A DNA stretch of 64,000 nucleotides from Endomychus coccineus (GCA_958510875.1 OY294067.1:192517322-192581321), one strand, 5' to 3'. Shown: positions 1 to 10,829, counted from the first letter of the stretch. Numbers and translations are program-made. The notes: a model not told the origin generated them from the sequence alone.

Positions 1-860
1 AAACCACGCTACAACAAAACGGGTTCTCAAAAGACAATATCAGACGAGCACTAAGGCCACGACGCCAGACAGATCGAACCACAGAAGAAGAAAAAGGAGA
101 ACCTGTCGCCAAAGCCCATCTCCCATAGGTCAAAGGTACTACAGAGAAGATCAGCAGAATTCTCAAAAAACACAACATTGAGACAAGTTTCAACACGACA
201 AGAAAGATTGGTCAAGTACTGCCTAACGCTAAATCCAAAATAAATCTGGAAACACAAGGGGTCTACGAAATACCATGCAAAGATTGCGGAGGAAGCTACA
301 TAGGACACACTAACAGAAGAATCAACATTCCACGTGAAGAACACCGCAATGCAGTCGCAAAGCAAGAAACAACATCATCACTTGCCGAACATGTGAGAAA
401 AACTTCACATGAAATCGATTTTGACAACACCCGAGTCCTAGCCAGCCTGGAGCACAAAAGAAAACGCATCATAAGAGAAGCTATCGAAATCGAGAAGCGA
501 CCTTCAAATTTCAATACAAGAGATGATACACAGAGATTACCAACTGCTTGGAAACCAGCCCTTCAACCACCCAGGAGAACAGTCAACCAGACTAATTCAA
601 CGGACCGGCAAACTCGCTCGAACGCAACGAACCGTCAAAATCGCTCGAACGCAACAGACCAACAAACTCAATCAGACGCATCAAACCGGCAAAATCATCC
701 AGATGTAACAAGAAAACACCAACAGGATCAATGGAGATCAGTTTCAAGTTAACTCGAAGCAGAGCAGCAGCCCTGAAGAGAAGACCTGAAGATGGCACAT
801 GAGATTGTGCCGAAACGTCGTCATATCAACGGTTTCTATCGAAACCAATCTACGACAACG
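1..860 (+). mobile_element. Penelope-like retroelement, 3' part (GIY-YIG end, decayed)
   Basis: Frame 3 is open from 129 to 752 and reads into the C-terminal half of a PLE polyprotein. A GIY-YIG endonuclease is visible at about 258-400: a Cys-x2-Cys pair (CKDC), then GGSYIGHTNRR, then a Glu-His pair, followed by the usual SLAEHV stretch. PLEs join a reverse transcriptase to this nuclease; only the part after the RT is present because the window starts here. One in-frame TAG at 126-128 lies inside otherwise continuous coding sequence, so this copy is dead. After the stop (750-752) comes a short 3' tail with a hammerhead-like fold, then a (TA)n run. The low-complexity Asn/Gln/Arg/Thr-rich tail (about 590-720) is made of imperfect repeats. 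Confidence 0.85.
786..822 (+). ncRNA. hammerhead-ribozyme-like motif of the PLE tail
   Basis: CTGAAGA (786-792) fits the CUGANGA core. A GGCAC/GTGCC stem with an 8-nt loop follows, then GAAAC and a GTCGTC that could form the tiny stem III and cleavage triplet known from PLE hammerheads. One extra U lies between core and stem II, so activity is uncertain. Confidence 0.5.
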
Positions 861-888
861 CGGAGTATATCCCGGTAACCCAATACAG

Positions 889-891
<3 letters not shown>

Positions 892-953
<62 letters not shown>
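892..953. repeat. (TA)n microsatellite
   Basis: Nearly pure TA dinucleotides for about 60 nt, directly downstream of the PLE end. The apparent ORFs through it encode only a Tyr-Ile run and are artefacts. Confidence 0.95.
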
Positions 954-955
<2 letters not shown>

Positions 956-1093
956 CAAGTTTAAAGTTTCTTTGCCTAATTGGCCACTATCGTGTATGTA
1001 ACTTAAGAGATATAGAATTAAATTTTCTGAATTATGAAGATAACTTAGATAATTTAACATAGGATTATAAAGATGAATAAACGTAAAAGATTG

Positions 1094-1166
1094 AACCATA
1101 GGCGGGATTCGAACCCACATTTCTGGATTTCTAGTCCAGGGTGTTTACCAATTACACCACTTCGGT
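1094..1166 (-). tRNA. tRNA-Ser(AGA)-like unit, left arm (probable pseudo-tRNA or SINE head)
   Basis: The 73-nt minus-strand sequence folds as a full cloverleaf. The acceptor is ACCGAAG/CTATGGT (one mismatch, one G-U), the D stem GTGT/ACAC, the anticodon stem CTGGA/TCCAG with loop CTAGAAA (anticodon AGA), and the T arm GTGGG-TTCGAAT-CCCGC. True tRNA-Ser has a long class II variable arm; here the variable region is 4 nt. The same unit with the same ~100-nt 3' flank recurs in the Polinton arms, so it is probably a mobile tRNA-derived cassette rather than a housekeeping gene. Confidence 0.55.
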
Positions 1167-1591
1167 CCTGTTAGATTTTTATATTTTTGTAAATATAAAC
1201 CTCTGAAAGGATAGTAGATCATTGATGAACACAATGCGATTCGATGCCCTACCATAGATCAACTATTCACGCACATTCATCTGAAGTTCAGTCGTTGTTG
1301 GCCAATTAGGCAAAGAAACTTTAAACTTGTTTATAATTAACCAGAACAATTCTCAGTCAGTTCTATTGAAATATATAAGAACCGGGATGCTGTCATTTGA
1401 ATAAGAACTGTCAAGTAACTGCCAACCATAGCAGTACTAACCTACAATCCTTACTTCAAAAAACGACTGAACTTCAGATGAATGTGCGTGAATAGTTGAT
1501 CTATGGTAGGGCATCGAATCGCATTGTGTTCATCAATGATCTACTATCCTTTCAGAGGTTTATATTTACAAAAATATAAAAATCTAACAGG

Positions 1592-1664
1592 ACCGAAGTG
1601 GTGTAATTGGTAAACACCCTGGACTAGAAATCCAGAAATGTGGGTTCGAATCCCGCCTATGGTT
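1592..1664 (+). tRNA. tRNA-Ser(AGA)-like unit, right arm
   Basis: Mirror copy of the 1094-1166 unit in the other arm of the inverted repeat, with the same cloverleaf, AGA anticodon and box B (GGTTCGAATCC). Transcription would run away from the palindrome centre. Confidence 0.55.
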
Positions 1665-1766
1665 CAATCTTTTACGTTTATTCATCTTTATAATCCTATG
1701 TTAAATTATCTAAGTTATCTTCATAATTCAGAAAATTTAATTCTATATCTCTTATATATATATATA

Positions 1767-1802
1767 TCAATGACAGTGTTATATATCTAACACTGTCATT
1801 GA
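1767..1802. repeat. perfect 15-bp hairpin
   Basis: TCAATGACAGTGTTA (1767-1781), a 6-nt loop, and its exact reverse complement (1788-1802). It lies just outside the large inverted repeat and just before a PLE RT fragment. Confidence 0.85.
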
Positions 1803-1804
1803 AT

Positions 1805-1965
1805 ATTATTAATAACAATTTTTCGTACGTTGAATTAACTAAAGATCCAACTACTCATATGACACAAAACAAATTAATGACATTACAAAAAAGAAATTGA
1901 CGTGTTATAATGGCATTTCTCCAAAATTTTATGCTTTACCCAAAATACACAAACCATTATATATA
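1805..1965 (+). mobile_element. Penelope-like RT fragment
   Basis: One frame encodes ISPKFYALPKIHKP at about 1914-1955, matching the conserved PLE RT stretch (FYGLPKIHKP). The preceding codons suggest the DPT...L..L region of the same domain, but stops and frameshifts break it. It ends in another (TA)n run at about 1958-1975. It belongs to a PLE family different from the copy at the left edge. Confidence 0.65.
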
Positions 1966-2583
1966 TATATATATAAGAATATTCACTTATTTGAGTAATA
2001 TTTTATTAACCATTAATTTTTAGAGATTAAATATTTTTAAATATTACTACTTATTGAAATTTATATTACCTAATTTAGTGGATAAATATACTATCTGGAG
2101 ATACAATAAATATTATAAACATAGAACATAAAATATGTACCTAATAAAATATACCAAACATAAAAATGTTAATTCACTACAAAAAAAATTGTATTAACCT
2201 GTTATTTATCAATAAATTGCGTATACAATTTTGCACCAAACCTAGCTGTTGAAGACATGGAATTTATATTAAGTAGCTTATAATATTCCATCCTACAAAT
2301 TTTCATGTGCTACGTTGATGGAACTTGTTTACTAAGAAAATGACAACTTTTGCTATTCTTACCTGTATTCTGCACCAGTAAAAGTGTCGAAAGCTAGGAC
2401 ATGTAATCCTGTTTAGTAATGAAATTGACTTTGTCTATACCACGGTCGTACATAACGATCGTAGCACTTTTTTGGCTCCAGGTTAGGCTTAGACTAATAC
2501 TTCTTTTATACTAAACATTAGAATAGGGCTGAAAAAGTTTAAACTTGAATCTTGACTTGAATAGTTGTTTAAACATACCTAAA
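1966..2583. other. AT-rich intergenic or intronic sequence, no gene seen
   Basis: No coding signal or repeat that I recognise. If the aprataxin gene is intact, its zinc-finger exon should lie here or beyond the left edge; I could not find it. Confidence 0.5.
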
Positions 2584-2615
2584 TTAGGATAGTAAATAAT
2601 AAACTGAATAGATAC

Positions 2616-3054
2616 CTTCAGATTTCAGGAAGAAGTCTGTTGTGAAACTATTCCAATGCTTTTTCGTTTTTAAACTAGAAGAATTCATATCATCACTGAT
2701 AACATGTAAGTGTAGCCTAAGCATACTCGGCTCAGCATGATATCCAATCATAAAATTACTTTCTGAATGCTTAGCATCAGCTGCAAGCTTAGTAGCTGTA
2801 TCGTGCATATGTGTCAACAAAGTCAGATGATCTTTATTAACTGATTTCAAAAACGGGATGTCCTTTTTACTGATAACTAAATAATGGAATGCTGCTTTAG
2901 GATACTGATCTTTTATTACACAAACAAATTGGTCTGCACTGATCTGTAAGTTCGGATCTTCTATTGATTTCAATAAAGCACCTGCCCAGAATCCAGTTTT
3001 ATTTTTTTTGTCTTGCGGTTCTTCGGAATAATTTGTTGATTTACGTTTCGACAT
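2616..3054 (-). CDS. APTX: aprataxin-like, first coding exon (HIT domain)
   Basis: Aprataxin removes AMP from abortive 5'-adenylated DNA ends in single-strand break repair. The exon starts at ATG 3052-3054 with a short basic leader, then the HIT domain: FWAGALLKSIEDP (about 22-34), VIKDQYPKA, GYHAEPSM and the histidine motif LHLHVIS (about 114-120), followed by the family signature KKHWNSFTT. There is no FHA domain before the HIT domain, as in short invertebrate aprataxins. The open frame runs on to 2584, but a donor (G|GTATCT) right after FFLKSE and the loss of family similarity beyond it place the exon end at 2616. The C-terminal zinc finger expected in the next exon was not found. Function is inferred from the domain; the gene could be broken downstream by the transposon cluster at 1-2000. 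Confidence 0.85.
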
Positions 3055-3463
3055 GATTCAATTTTTAAAACAAAAAGGGAAGTTGCGAATAAAAAGTTTT
3101 AAATTAATCTTGGTTAAGGAGGAATCTATTGAAAACTAATTACATCAAGTAGGCGCGATCACAGAGTAACAAAAATTTACATTACTCTATGCCTGAATGA
3201 ATGATGTATTCTCCCTAGAGATGAACAATAGAGTTCTTGAAGGTGCTATTTTTTGACTCCGTCTAGGAAATTTGAAGGCAGGCTATCTCTTTCTACTCGG
3301 TCCCGATCATCGACATATACATAATATGTCGATGGTCCCGATATGCGGAGCGTGCGAGAAAGAGGCCCGAGATTAGGAAAGTGAAGGGCTGCCTTCAAAT
3401 TTCTTGGAGAGGGTCTTTTTGTAAAGCATTGCTCTTATGGGACTCAAGAAATATATCTTCATC
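3055..3463. other. intergenic, probable aprataxin promoter side
   Basis: No gene. A short palindrome (CGACATATACATAATATGTCG region, about 3313-3333) lies in it, and two similar segments (TTTGAAGGCAG / CTGCCTTCAAA) face each other at about 3271 and 3389, suggesting a small inverted-repeat element. Confidence 0.4.
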
Positions 3464-4160
3464 ATGTGTGTGAAGTGAGCCTGTGTAAAACCCAGCCTCA
3501 CTTCGACTTGGGAACACTGCAAGCTTCTAACTTAAAGCTTCTCACACATATTTTACATGAATAAGAAATGTAATACTGACTTCGTTATAGGACATATCAC
3601 TCTCTAATTTAGTCAATTGGGAATAATAAGAACTGACAATACTAATAGATTTTTACTTTATTTCGATTACATTGTTGCGTGAGAATAATGCAGTCTCTCT
3701 GTACAACAATGAAACTTTCAGTGTGCATTCCTGAAGATATGAGCTTTCATTTGAAATTATACACAATAGGGCACCTACGAGATAGCATACTTAGAAATGA
3801 TAAAAACTGAGACTTCTCATGAATTTTTAATTTTGTTTCAATTTCTTTTTGCGTAAGGACCCCATCAGCCTCTCTGTGCAATGATCAACCTTCAAGTGTA
3901 CATTCCTGATGATGTTAGCTTCAATTTGATACTATACACAATACGGCACAAACGAGATAGCATACTTAGAAAAAATAAAAACTGAGACTTCTCATGGATT
4001 TTTAATTTTTTTTCAATTCCTTTTTACGTACCATTCAGCCTCTCAGTGCAATGATGAAACATCTAGTGTACATTCCTGATGATGTTAGCTTCAAGTTGAT
4101 ACTATTAAACTATTATACAATACGGCACAAACGAGATAGCCTACTTAGAATATATGCTAG
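3464..4160 (+). repeat. repeat element A: unique head plus ~172-bp tandem array
   Basis: A head of about 150 bp (3464-3620) is followed by about three direct monomers spaced 170-176 bp. Each contains the stretches CATTCCTGATGATGTTAGCT and ACGAGATAGCATACTTAGAA. The same head and monomers occur in the same order at 25384-27345, so this is a dispersed element with an internal array rather than simple satellite DNA. It lies immediately upstream of the CEP170-like gene; the open frame at 4051-4386 overlaps its last monomer and is probably not coding. Confidence 0.8.
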
Positions 4161-4459
4161 TGTAATTTCCTCTGTGTTTGTAATCTATTCCATTGTCTAT
4201 GATATGTCAACACTGTCAACTGTCATATTATATAGTATTATTCATTATTCATGTTTTACGCTCAAGGGCCTAAGGAAGATTTTCATCGATGTTATGAATT
4301 CAATTTTCATTAGGATAGTACAGTTACAGCTTGCTAGAAGACGTAATTTCAAACAATTAGTTACCAAAAAGAAATTTTATAACTAAATAATATTTCAGAT
4401 GTATGCTTATACATTTGGAAAGAACGAATTTATTTATCAACATATTTTTCAGTTGAGTC

Positions 4460-6971
4460 ATGGAGGAAGAAACTCTGGAGAAAACTCCCCCTGAAAATTT
4501 TAATGATCCAGTGCCAGATTCACCAAAGCCTTTGAGCTTCACCATTGATTTTGGAGCAGGGAAAAATATTGATAGTCAGAGGCATAAAATTCTAGTAGAG
4601 AAATATCAGAAGAAACACAAGAGAGGTCAATCTTTGTCAAAAATTGAATGTATATCGCAAAATGTTGAAAAGAAGAAACACCCCTCAAGTGGTAATCTAC
4701 CAAGGAAATCGAGTTTTCACTCTGAGGGATATTTTTCAAGTGACGAAAAAAGTGATAAAAGTAAAAATGGACATGCCACCATAAAAAATGAACTAACACT
4801 TCCATTAAAATATGTCACTACTGATATTTGCACTAAGTCCTATCCCATGACACTGCTTTCTGATATTGCTAGCCCTAACATAGAATTAAAAGATTCATCA
4901 AGTCCTGAATTAGACTTAACTAGCCCCATGGGAATATACCAAAAGAATCTTGATGATCTCGCTAATCCTACTATGAGTCCCACCTTATTAATATCTAACA
5001 TGAAGGGTTCTAGTTCTGAATGTGAAAGACAGGCCTTATTGGCTAACAGTTTGGAAGAAGAAAACTTCATAGATGGAACAGAATTTGATTTTGACAAATC
5101 TGATGCTGTTAGCGATACTGGTACCTATACTTTGGATGGTGATAATTACTCAGAGGAACAAAAACTTAGAATGAGCATAGATAGAGAATTTAAAATGGAA
5201 CATATATCTGGAACCAAAAGAACCGAAGAGTATGTTGAGAGTTTAGCTAATTTTACTTTACATGAACAGTCTAACTTGATGACAACAGACATAACAAAGA
5301 AAATTGAAAATTTAGAAATCAACACTGCCAATACTGCTCAAAAAAATGAGGATATTTCACTGAATGTGTGCAAAGACATTATTCAAGCTCTTTCTCAATA
5401 TCAGTCCACATTCAAAAATCAGAATAAAAGGTTGTCTCCTATCTTATCACCAACTCAAAATACTTCTGTGATGGGAAATAGTGAAGCAACTGTGATATCT
5501 ACTAATAATAGAACAGAAGAAATTTTAATTCATAGCTTGTCAAAAACAATTTTTCCTAAATCAATATCTAAACAGAATCAATGCATTCAAAATGTGGATC
5601 ATGGTAGTGTGATATCGGTTACTTCTAGTGGAGCTTTTAGATCAAGCAGAGAATCCGAAAGAAATCTGAAAATACTGAAATTAACAAAATCAGAAATACA
5701 GGTTGAAAATTATTTGGAATTGAGTGTAGAAGATCAAAAACTTAATGTTACTAAATTGTCCACCAATATTGTGAATATTCAAAATATATCGGTAGCGAAA
5801 AAGGATATGATTCAGAAAGGACATGATTCAAGTAATGCAGGGATGATAGTTTTAGGGACTAATAATCTTCCACCATCAGTAGGGGGTATCACAGGCAAAA
5901 ATTCTCCCACAAAAATTCCTTCTCCAATGCATACACTTTCTCGTCCAAGAAGTCGGTGTAGTTCAAGTTCTCAGAATGTGGATCTGTCTGATAGTAGTAT
6001 TGAAACTGAATCGTTTTTGGAACCTACTCAAAAATATATAACTTCTTTACAACAGAAATTATGTCTTGATAGTAACCAAGATAGTGATAATGATTGTAGA
6101 TATGGTATTCCTTTAAATAGCACTTTACACAAAACATTCAAACAGAAACCATCACATGTAAGGCACAATTCATCAGAAAAGACTATGAAAATATCCAGCA
6201 AAGTAGACCATTTTCAAGCTAATAATCTGCGGAGTATTGATCAAACATTCTCAAATAATTTTAATCAATACAATGCAAGTAAGGTTATTCAAAAAATTCA
6301 AAATTCTCCAAATAATAGTCCAATAAGGAGGTCAAGTAGTTTTTCAAAAAAAAATCAAGGGGCAACTAAGAATATTAACTTTCATCAGAACGAATCTAAT
6401 ATGAAACAGTTTCCTATAAATAGTCCAATCCAGAGGTCTGCATCAACTGCTTATATGAGATCAACCCAGAGGCAATCTTCAAACGTAGACCATAAGAAAA
6501 TTGATCGCAACCAATTTGGAAATACAGATTCTAGTTCTGAGGAAGATTTTGAAAAAAATCTATTCAAGAAAAAAGATATGAGTAATATGAACAACACTAG
6601 ATACAATAGGGCTTTCTGTCTACGAAGAGGTCGCTTAGATTCAGAGCCAACTGTAATGAATTGTCCAAATACTCCTGAGATGAAACGAAAATTCCAACCA
6701 GTGCATAATGAGCGGGCTATATCAGCTGACCGCAAAATTAGAGATGTGGAGATACAGTGTCGTTATATGATGAATATATCCAATAAAACTCCTTTCATAA
6801 CATCCAAAGTGGATGCTACAAAAAATTCACCAAAACCTAATATTCCCTTGAATAAACAAACTCCAGGTAAACCCACAGTATTATCCAGGACTGACAGTGG
6901 TAGATTCAGTACAAGATCGAACAAAAGTCCAGTTACAGGTATCCAAAAACTGAACAAAAAAGATTCACTTG
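4460..6971 (+). CDS. CEP170: CEP170-family centrosomal protein, large exon
   Basis: About 837 codons of a Ser/Asn/Lys-rich, mostly disordered protein. Short blocks match CEP170/CEP170B: KPLSFTIDFG with a KKHKRGQSLSK block (about 24-60), VSDTGTYTLDGD (about 215-226) followed by a Met-x-Ile acidic helix, and an Arg-rich FCLRRGRLDSEP block (about 714-725). CEP170 binds microtubules at the subdistal appendages of the mother centriole. A strong acceptor (TTTTTCAG) ends at 4452; TGA at 4454-4456 is in frame with the ATG at 4460, which therefore looks like a true start after a 5'-UTR intron. The N-terminal FHA domain of vertebrate CEP170 is thus absent from this transcript. The open frame continues to 7024, but GTGAGT at 6972 is a consensus donor and the next exon joins in phase. 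Family call is by motif memory, not alignment. Confidence 0.7.
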
Positions 6972-7986
6972 GTGAGTTATCACATCCAATATGTTATAAG
7001 TTTTTCAAGTTTGAAAGATCATAAGCTATGAGTAGAAGTAAATATATGGATAGTTATATTGAGATAGGAAAATTATTTTTAAAATATTGTTCATACAGTT
7101 TCTGAAGATCTAGGTTAGAGATAAATGAAATGAAAACAAATTAAATAGGGACGTCATTCTTAATTATCAATATTATTTCTATTGTTGGAAGTACAAACGA
7201 ATGCAACTTCAGCTGAGATGAAGTGAAGATTTACTGAATTATATGGCAACTTTATTAAGTGGTTACACAACTAACCAGCTAAATTCATAGTTACATTTAC
7301 TCCATTTCAGTTTTATCATTGACCAGCTGATTACCATGTGTTGCCTGGATCTACAGCAACAGAATTGAAGAATTTTATTATTATATCACCTCACCCTCCC
7401 CCTAGCATCCATAGAAGAATGTGCACTACCATCACTAACGGTAGTTTCGATTATTTTCACATGTCTCCTTCCCACCCAACCCCTAGGAGTGCTAACTTAC
7501 CAATATCGACCCTCCATATAACAAATAGATGCCATTTCGTAAATCTGGATACAATTTGAAGAAATATGTTATTAATTAAAAATGATTACTCCTGATTTTG
7601 TGAAATATTTCTGTTAAGGCTTGAAAATAATGTAGATTCTCCTCATCTATATCTTGGGCTCCCATTGCGTTGAGAATGAAGGGTTTTTGATCAGTTTCTC
7701 ATTGAAGATAATTTTTGAATAATCCAGTTGTATCAGTTTTGTAATTGTCTATTGAAAAGTATTAGGTATGTAACTGCTCATTCGATTCAAAATTTTTTAT
7801 TTTCTATTGCAAAACAGATGCACCTAGTTATATATCAAATACTTGCTGGTAATAGTGAAGACTATAATATACAATATTGTTGTTTCTACTACATATCAGT
7901 GACTTATTTTCATGTATTTATTGAATAAATCAATCGCATACAAAACAACTCAAATAGTAACAGTAATGTTTATATTTGTGTTACAG
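6972..7986 (+). other. CEP170-like intron, ~1.0 kb
   Basis: Bounded by GTGAGT (6972) and TTGTGTTACAG (ending 7986). Small ORFs at 7338-7559 and 7728-7928 show no recognisable domain. Confidence 0.7.
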
Positions 7987-8213
7987 TAAAAAAATCTGGG
8001 GTTCGCAGTAATTCTTCTTTAACTAGTAAAGAAGTAGATTTTCAAAATTGGAAAAGAAGGAAAAGTTATGACCCGATGAAGGCAGCTGCCGAAGGAAAGA
8101 AAAAACAAATTGCCAAAAAACAAACTTCAATGACCCAAAGCTACAATGGAAAAAATCAATTATATGATTGTGACAGTTCACCTTCACATTCAAGTTCAGT
8201 ACATCGTTCGCAG
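7987..8213 (+). CDS. CEP170: CEP170-family gene, penultimate exon
   Basis: 227 nt which, with the single base left over from the previous exon, make exactly 76 open codons between an acceptor (TTACAG) and a donor (CAG|GTAAGC). The product is basic and contains FQNWKRRKSYDPMKAAAEGK, a dense Lys/Arg block that stands out from the low-complexity sequence around it. It ends in a Ser-rich stretch. The clean frame among AT-rich intron sequence and matching splice phases at both ends support it as real coding sequence. Confidence 0.75.
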
Positions 8214-8470
8214 GTAAGCTAAGATTTAAAATTGCTGATCAGTAATTTTCAGGTATTAGTCATCTTGTTTATATACATGTTACTAGAATTTGTAATCAAT
8301 TTCAGCTTTTTGTTATGTTATCCTGTACCTTTTGTAGAGAATGATGGAAATCCTTGAGCATAGACCTTGAAAATTTAAAGATCATTCCACTCTGCTTATA
8401 TTTGTGCATTCCATTCTGCTCATATTTGAATAGATTCAGCCATTATGTGACATAAGTAAAATAAGTTTGA

Positions 8471-8627
8471 TTTTCACTAATCTAATAAATAAATGTAACT
8501 ATAGTTTTGCTGACACCATAGTTTCTTCAAACAACTATTACAAATACTACTTTGTAATATTTCTTTGAAGAAGCTACTGTGTTAGTGAAATTATAGTAAC
8601 ACTTATTTGTTAAATAAATTAGTGAAC
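8471..8627. mobile_element. PLE terminal repeat in inverted arrangement (short hairpin)
   Basis: Left half 8471-8545 is repeated in reverse at 8550-8627 (CACTAATCTAATAAATAAAT against its complement). The right half carries GAAGAAGCTACTGTGTTAGTGAAA, a decayed form of the hammerhead-like PLE end also found at 18173-18206. Probably a relic of inverted PLE terminal repeats. Confidence 0.6.
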
Positions 8628-9124
8628 CTCGAACTTATAATAGTTATCTTTTTAAGTTTGCTCATATTTGTGCATCGATTTTGCTCCTATTTGTAATCAT
8701 ATCAGACTATTATATGGTTTATGTGCATGATTCTGGCATATTTGTTTCTTCATTGAAGCAATGAGCACTATCAATTTTAAACTTGTGCATTTGAAGAGCC
8801 TTCAATAAGCCTTTATCCTCAATGTTAGAAATCTGATCAATGAGTCAATTTCCCTCTTGAAAATTCTCCGTATAAAATTTTCAGTATAATTTCTTCAATG
8901 TATTGTTGTATCTGTTACAGGAACTAAAACACTTGTTGTAAGTTAATAATATGTTAATGTCCTACTAGTCTGTTATTTTCTAATAACCACCCTATTTTGA
9001 GATATAATATATTAGAAATAATGCAGCAGGGCATTATGAGCATTTCTACTACTACTAATTAATATCGCATTACCATATCAATAAATTAATAATGATTCCA
9101 GACCAGGTTAGTAATTATATATAA

Positions 9125-10205
9125 ATTCTTCAGAAATAGGTCACGTTGACAAATATGTTTAATATATTTTCATCTTTAAGTAAGTTTGAAAAAGAATCAC
9201 ATTTTTTAACCACGTCTTTATATAAAGAATAAACCAAATCTATAATGATACGTCATATATAAATATTATAAACGGTAAAAAGATAATTTTTGTACCATAC
9301 ATTCCAGAGACCTCGGAGAAAATTAAGAAATGTTTGAAAAAGTATGAAATCAATGTTGCGCATAAACCTACTAATTGTGTTTGTAAATATTTTTCAAATC
9401 TTAAACCGTTAATACTCAAAGATAAACAACCTACACGGTATATAAATTAAATTGTTTCGATTGTGATTGGACTTATATCGGAATCTTTAAACATATTCAC
9501 AAAAATGTAGGGCCTTTAAAAACAAAAACATGGAAAATACTCTCGCCCTGCTAAACATTGTTCTGATTATAACCATCAATTCAATTATACAAAACTTAAT
9601 ATTTTAGCTAATGAAACCAATTATTATACAAGAACTATCCTGGAGATGATTCACATAAAACTTGATGATAAGTCTGTAAATCATAGAACAGATGTGCACT
9701 AATTTATACAAATTTAATCAATTAAACCGTTGCAAATTTCTATGTACGTCTTTATAATGTTAAAAGTGTATTTATATAGAATGCTGAAAGAATCAATAAT
9801 TCTTAGTAAAGTCAGACAACCTTTTCTTATCGTAGGTCATAAATCTTTACCATCTGGTTTGAAGCATTTGAACGTATAATAATTTATTTGTCAGTCTTAT
9901 TCTCTTATTTCATGAGATGACTTTCTTTCACTGTAGAAAAATTACTTTGCAGTGGATTTTTAATACATATTTATATACTTTGAACATTAATGTGTTATAA
10001 TTTCAATTGTTCGTTTTGGCGACGTAGGCATTTTTGATTGGAATTAGTGCTATAAAGACGCTTTATGCTTAGTACAATTAGTTTTAAGAAACCCAGTTTT
10101 AGATAGTGGTTATTTTTGATACGTCTCCTGATGATGGTCGTGAGACCGAAATGTACGTAAAGACGCAAATTGACCTATTTCCCAAGAATTTACATATAAT
10201 ATATC
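9125..10205 (+). mobile_element. Penelope-like element fragment with GIY-YIG domain
   Basis: Frames with several shifts encode the C-terminal PLE region: YIPETS/EKIKKCLKKYEINVAHKP, then a Cys-x2-Cys with TYIGI (GIY-YIG), then ETNYYTRTILEMIHIK near 9620-9660. It is the same family as the minus-strand copy at 58020-59440. The 3' tail (about 9700-10205) ends in a hammerhead-like motif and a sequence (TGACCTATTTCCC) shared with the other copy. An inverted copy of that terminus lies at 9130-9150. Frameshifts and a stop after the Cys pair make it a pseudogene. Confidence 0.8.
10121..10165 (+). ncRNA. hammerhead-ribozyme-like motif
   Basis: Stem I halves CGTCT and AGACG flank a CTGATGA core (10128-10134), a GGTC-GTGA-GACC stem II, GAAA (10148-10151) and a minimal stem III ending in GTA. 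One unpaired U after the core and a C-A mismatch at the base of stem I depart from the consensus. Confidence 0.5.
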
Positions 10206-10620
10206 CTCTTTACTTTTATAGAATTCATAGATCAACACAAAACAGCTAATTAGTCCAGCATTATTGGCAACGAAATATTATGTTGCTTGGTTAGTGGCCT
10301 CATTGTCATAGACTTCTCTTCAATATCAAATAATCCTCTTTACTTTTATAGAATTCATAGATAAAATTAATCAATCGTAAATGTAACATTTTTATTTTTA
10401 CTTGAAAATCCTATATTTTTCGGATTAATATACTAATTTTAAGCTTTGAAGGCACCACGGCTGTTATTAGGATAATAAAGTCGCGAGGTCGTCCAGAGGC
10501 CCACGGGAATGTACGTCGACTTGATACCTCGTTTACTGTAATAATTGGTACAACTTTTATATTAAAACTGTTCTATTGACAGCGCTTTCATAGTTCCAAT
10601 TCTTGTCGGTAGGTGCAAGG
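10206..10620. other. possible gypsy LTR remnant, unresolved
   Basis: A ~35-nt segment (TCCTCTTTACTTTTATAGAATT...) occurs twice, at about 10204 and 10334. A GC-richer patch at 10480-10530 lies downstream of the gypsy coding end on the minus strand, where an LTR would be. I could not define LTR borders. Confidence 0.3.
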
Positions 10621-10650
10621 ATGTGAGACTGATACCTTACACATCCCTTT

Positions 10651-10829
10651 TTAAGTGTATCTCAAAATCTTTGAGACTTTCGGGAACTCTAAAGTTTCTT
10701 TCTCCGAGTCTCTTCTTTGGACTGGAACTATGCTGCACTGGTCTTGTTGGTCTGGGGGCCGACGGATTAGACCCTTCAATTGATCTTCTAGGAGTGGGAG
10801 TTCTATCTGAGATCTCAAGCGTGTTCTGT
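10651..10829 (-). pseudogene. gypsy-type LTR retrotransposon pol, extreme C-terminus (split)
   Basis: Minus-strand codons read NRTRLRSQ followed by a Leu/Glu/Arg/Pro-rich tail, which fits the RRNRxxLR end of Ty3/gypsy integrases. The other half of the same gene is at 12121-12606 on the same strand, and the foldback element 10830-12120 sits between them. Only a truncated 3' portion of the retrotransposon survives. Confidence 0.55.

Larger units (their letters stand above)
1004..1754. repeat. large inverted repeat, 293-bp arms
   Basis: Arms 1004-1296 and 1462-1754 are near-perfect reverse complements of identical length around a 165-bp spacer. Each arm holds a tRNA-like unit, so the two units face opposite ways. 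A second, smaller inverted pair (about 953-985 and 1299-1332) is interleaved with the left arm, giving a nested palindrome. I see no ORF; this looks like a foldback or snapback mobile element. Confidence 0.9.

Noticed and set aside
799..1120. ORFs of 87 and 94 codons on both strands through the (TA)n run
   Set aside because: They encode Tyr-Ile repeats from the microsatellite and have no independent support.
4357..6957. Minus-strand ORFs opposite the CEP170-like exon
   Set aside because: Shadows of the long coding exon.
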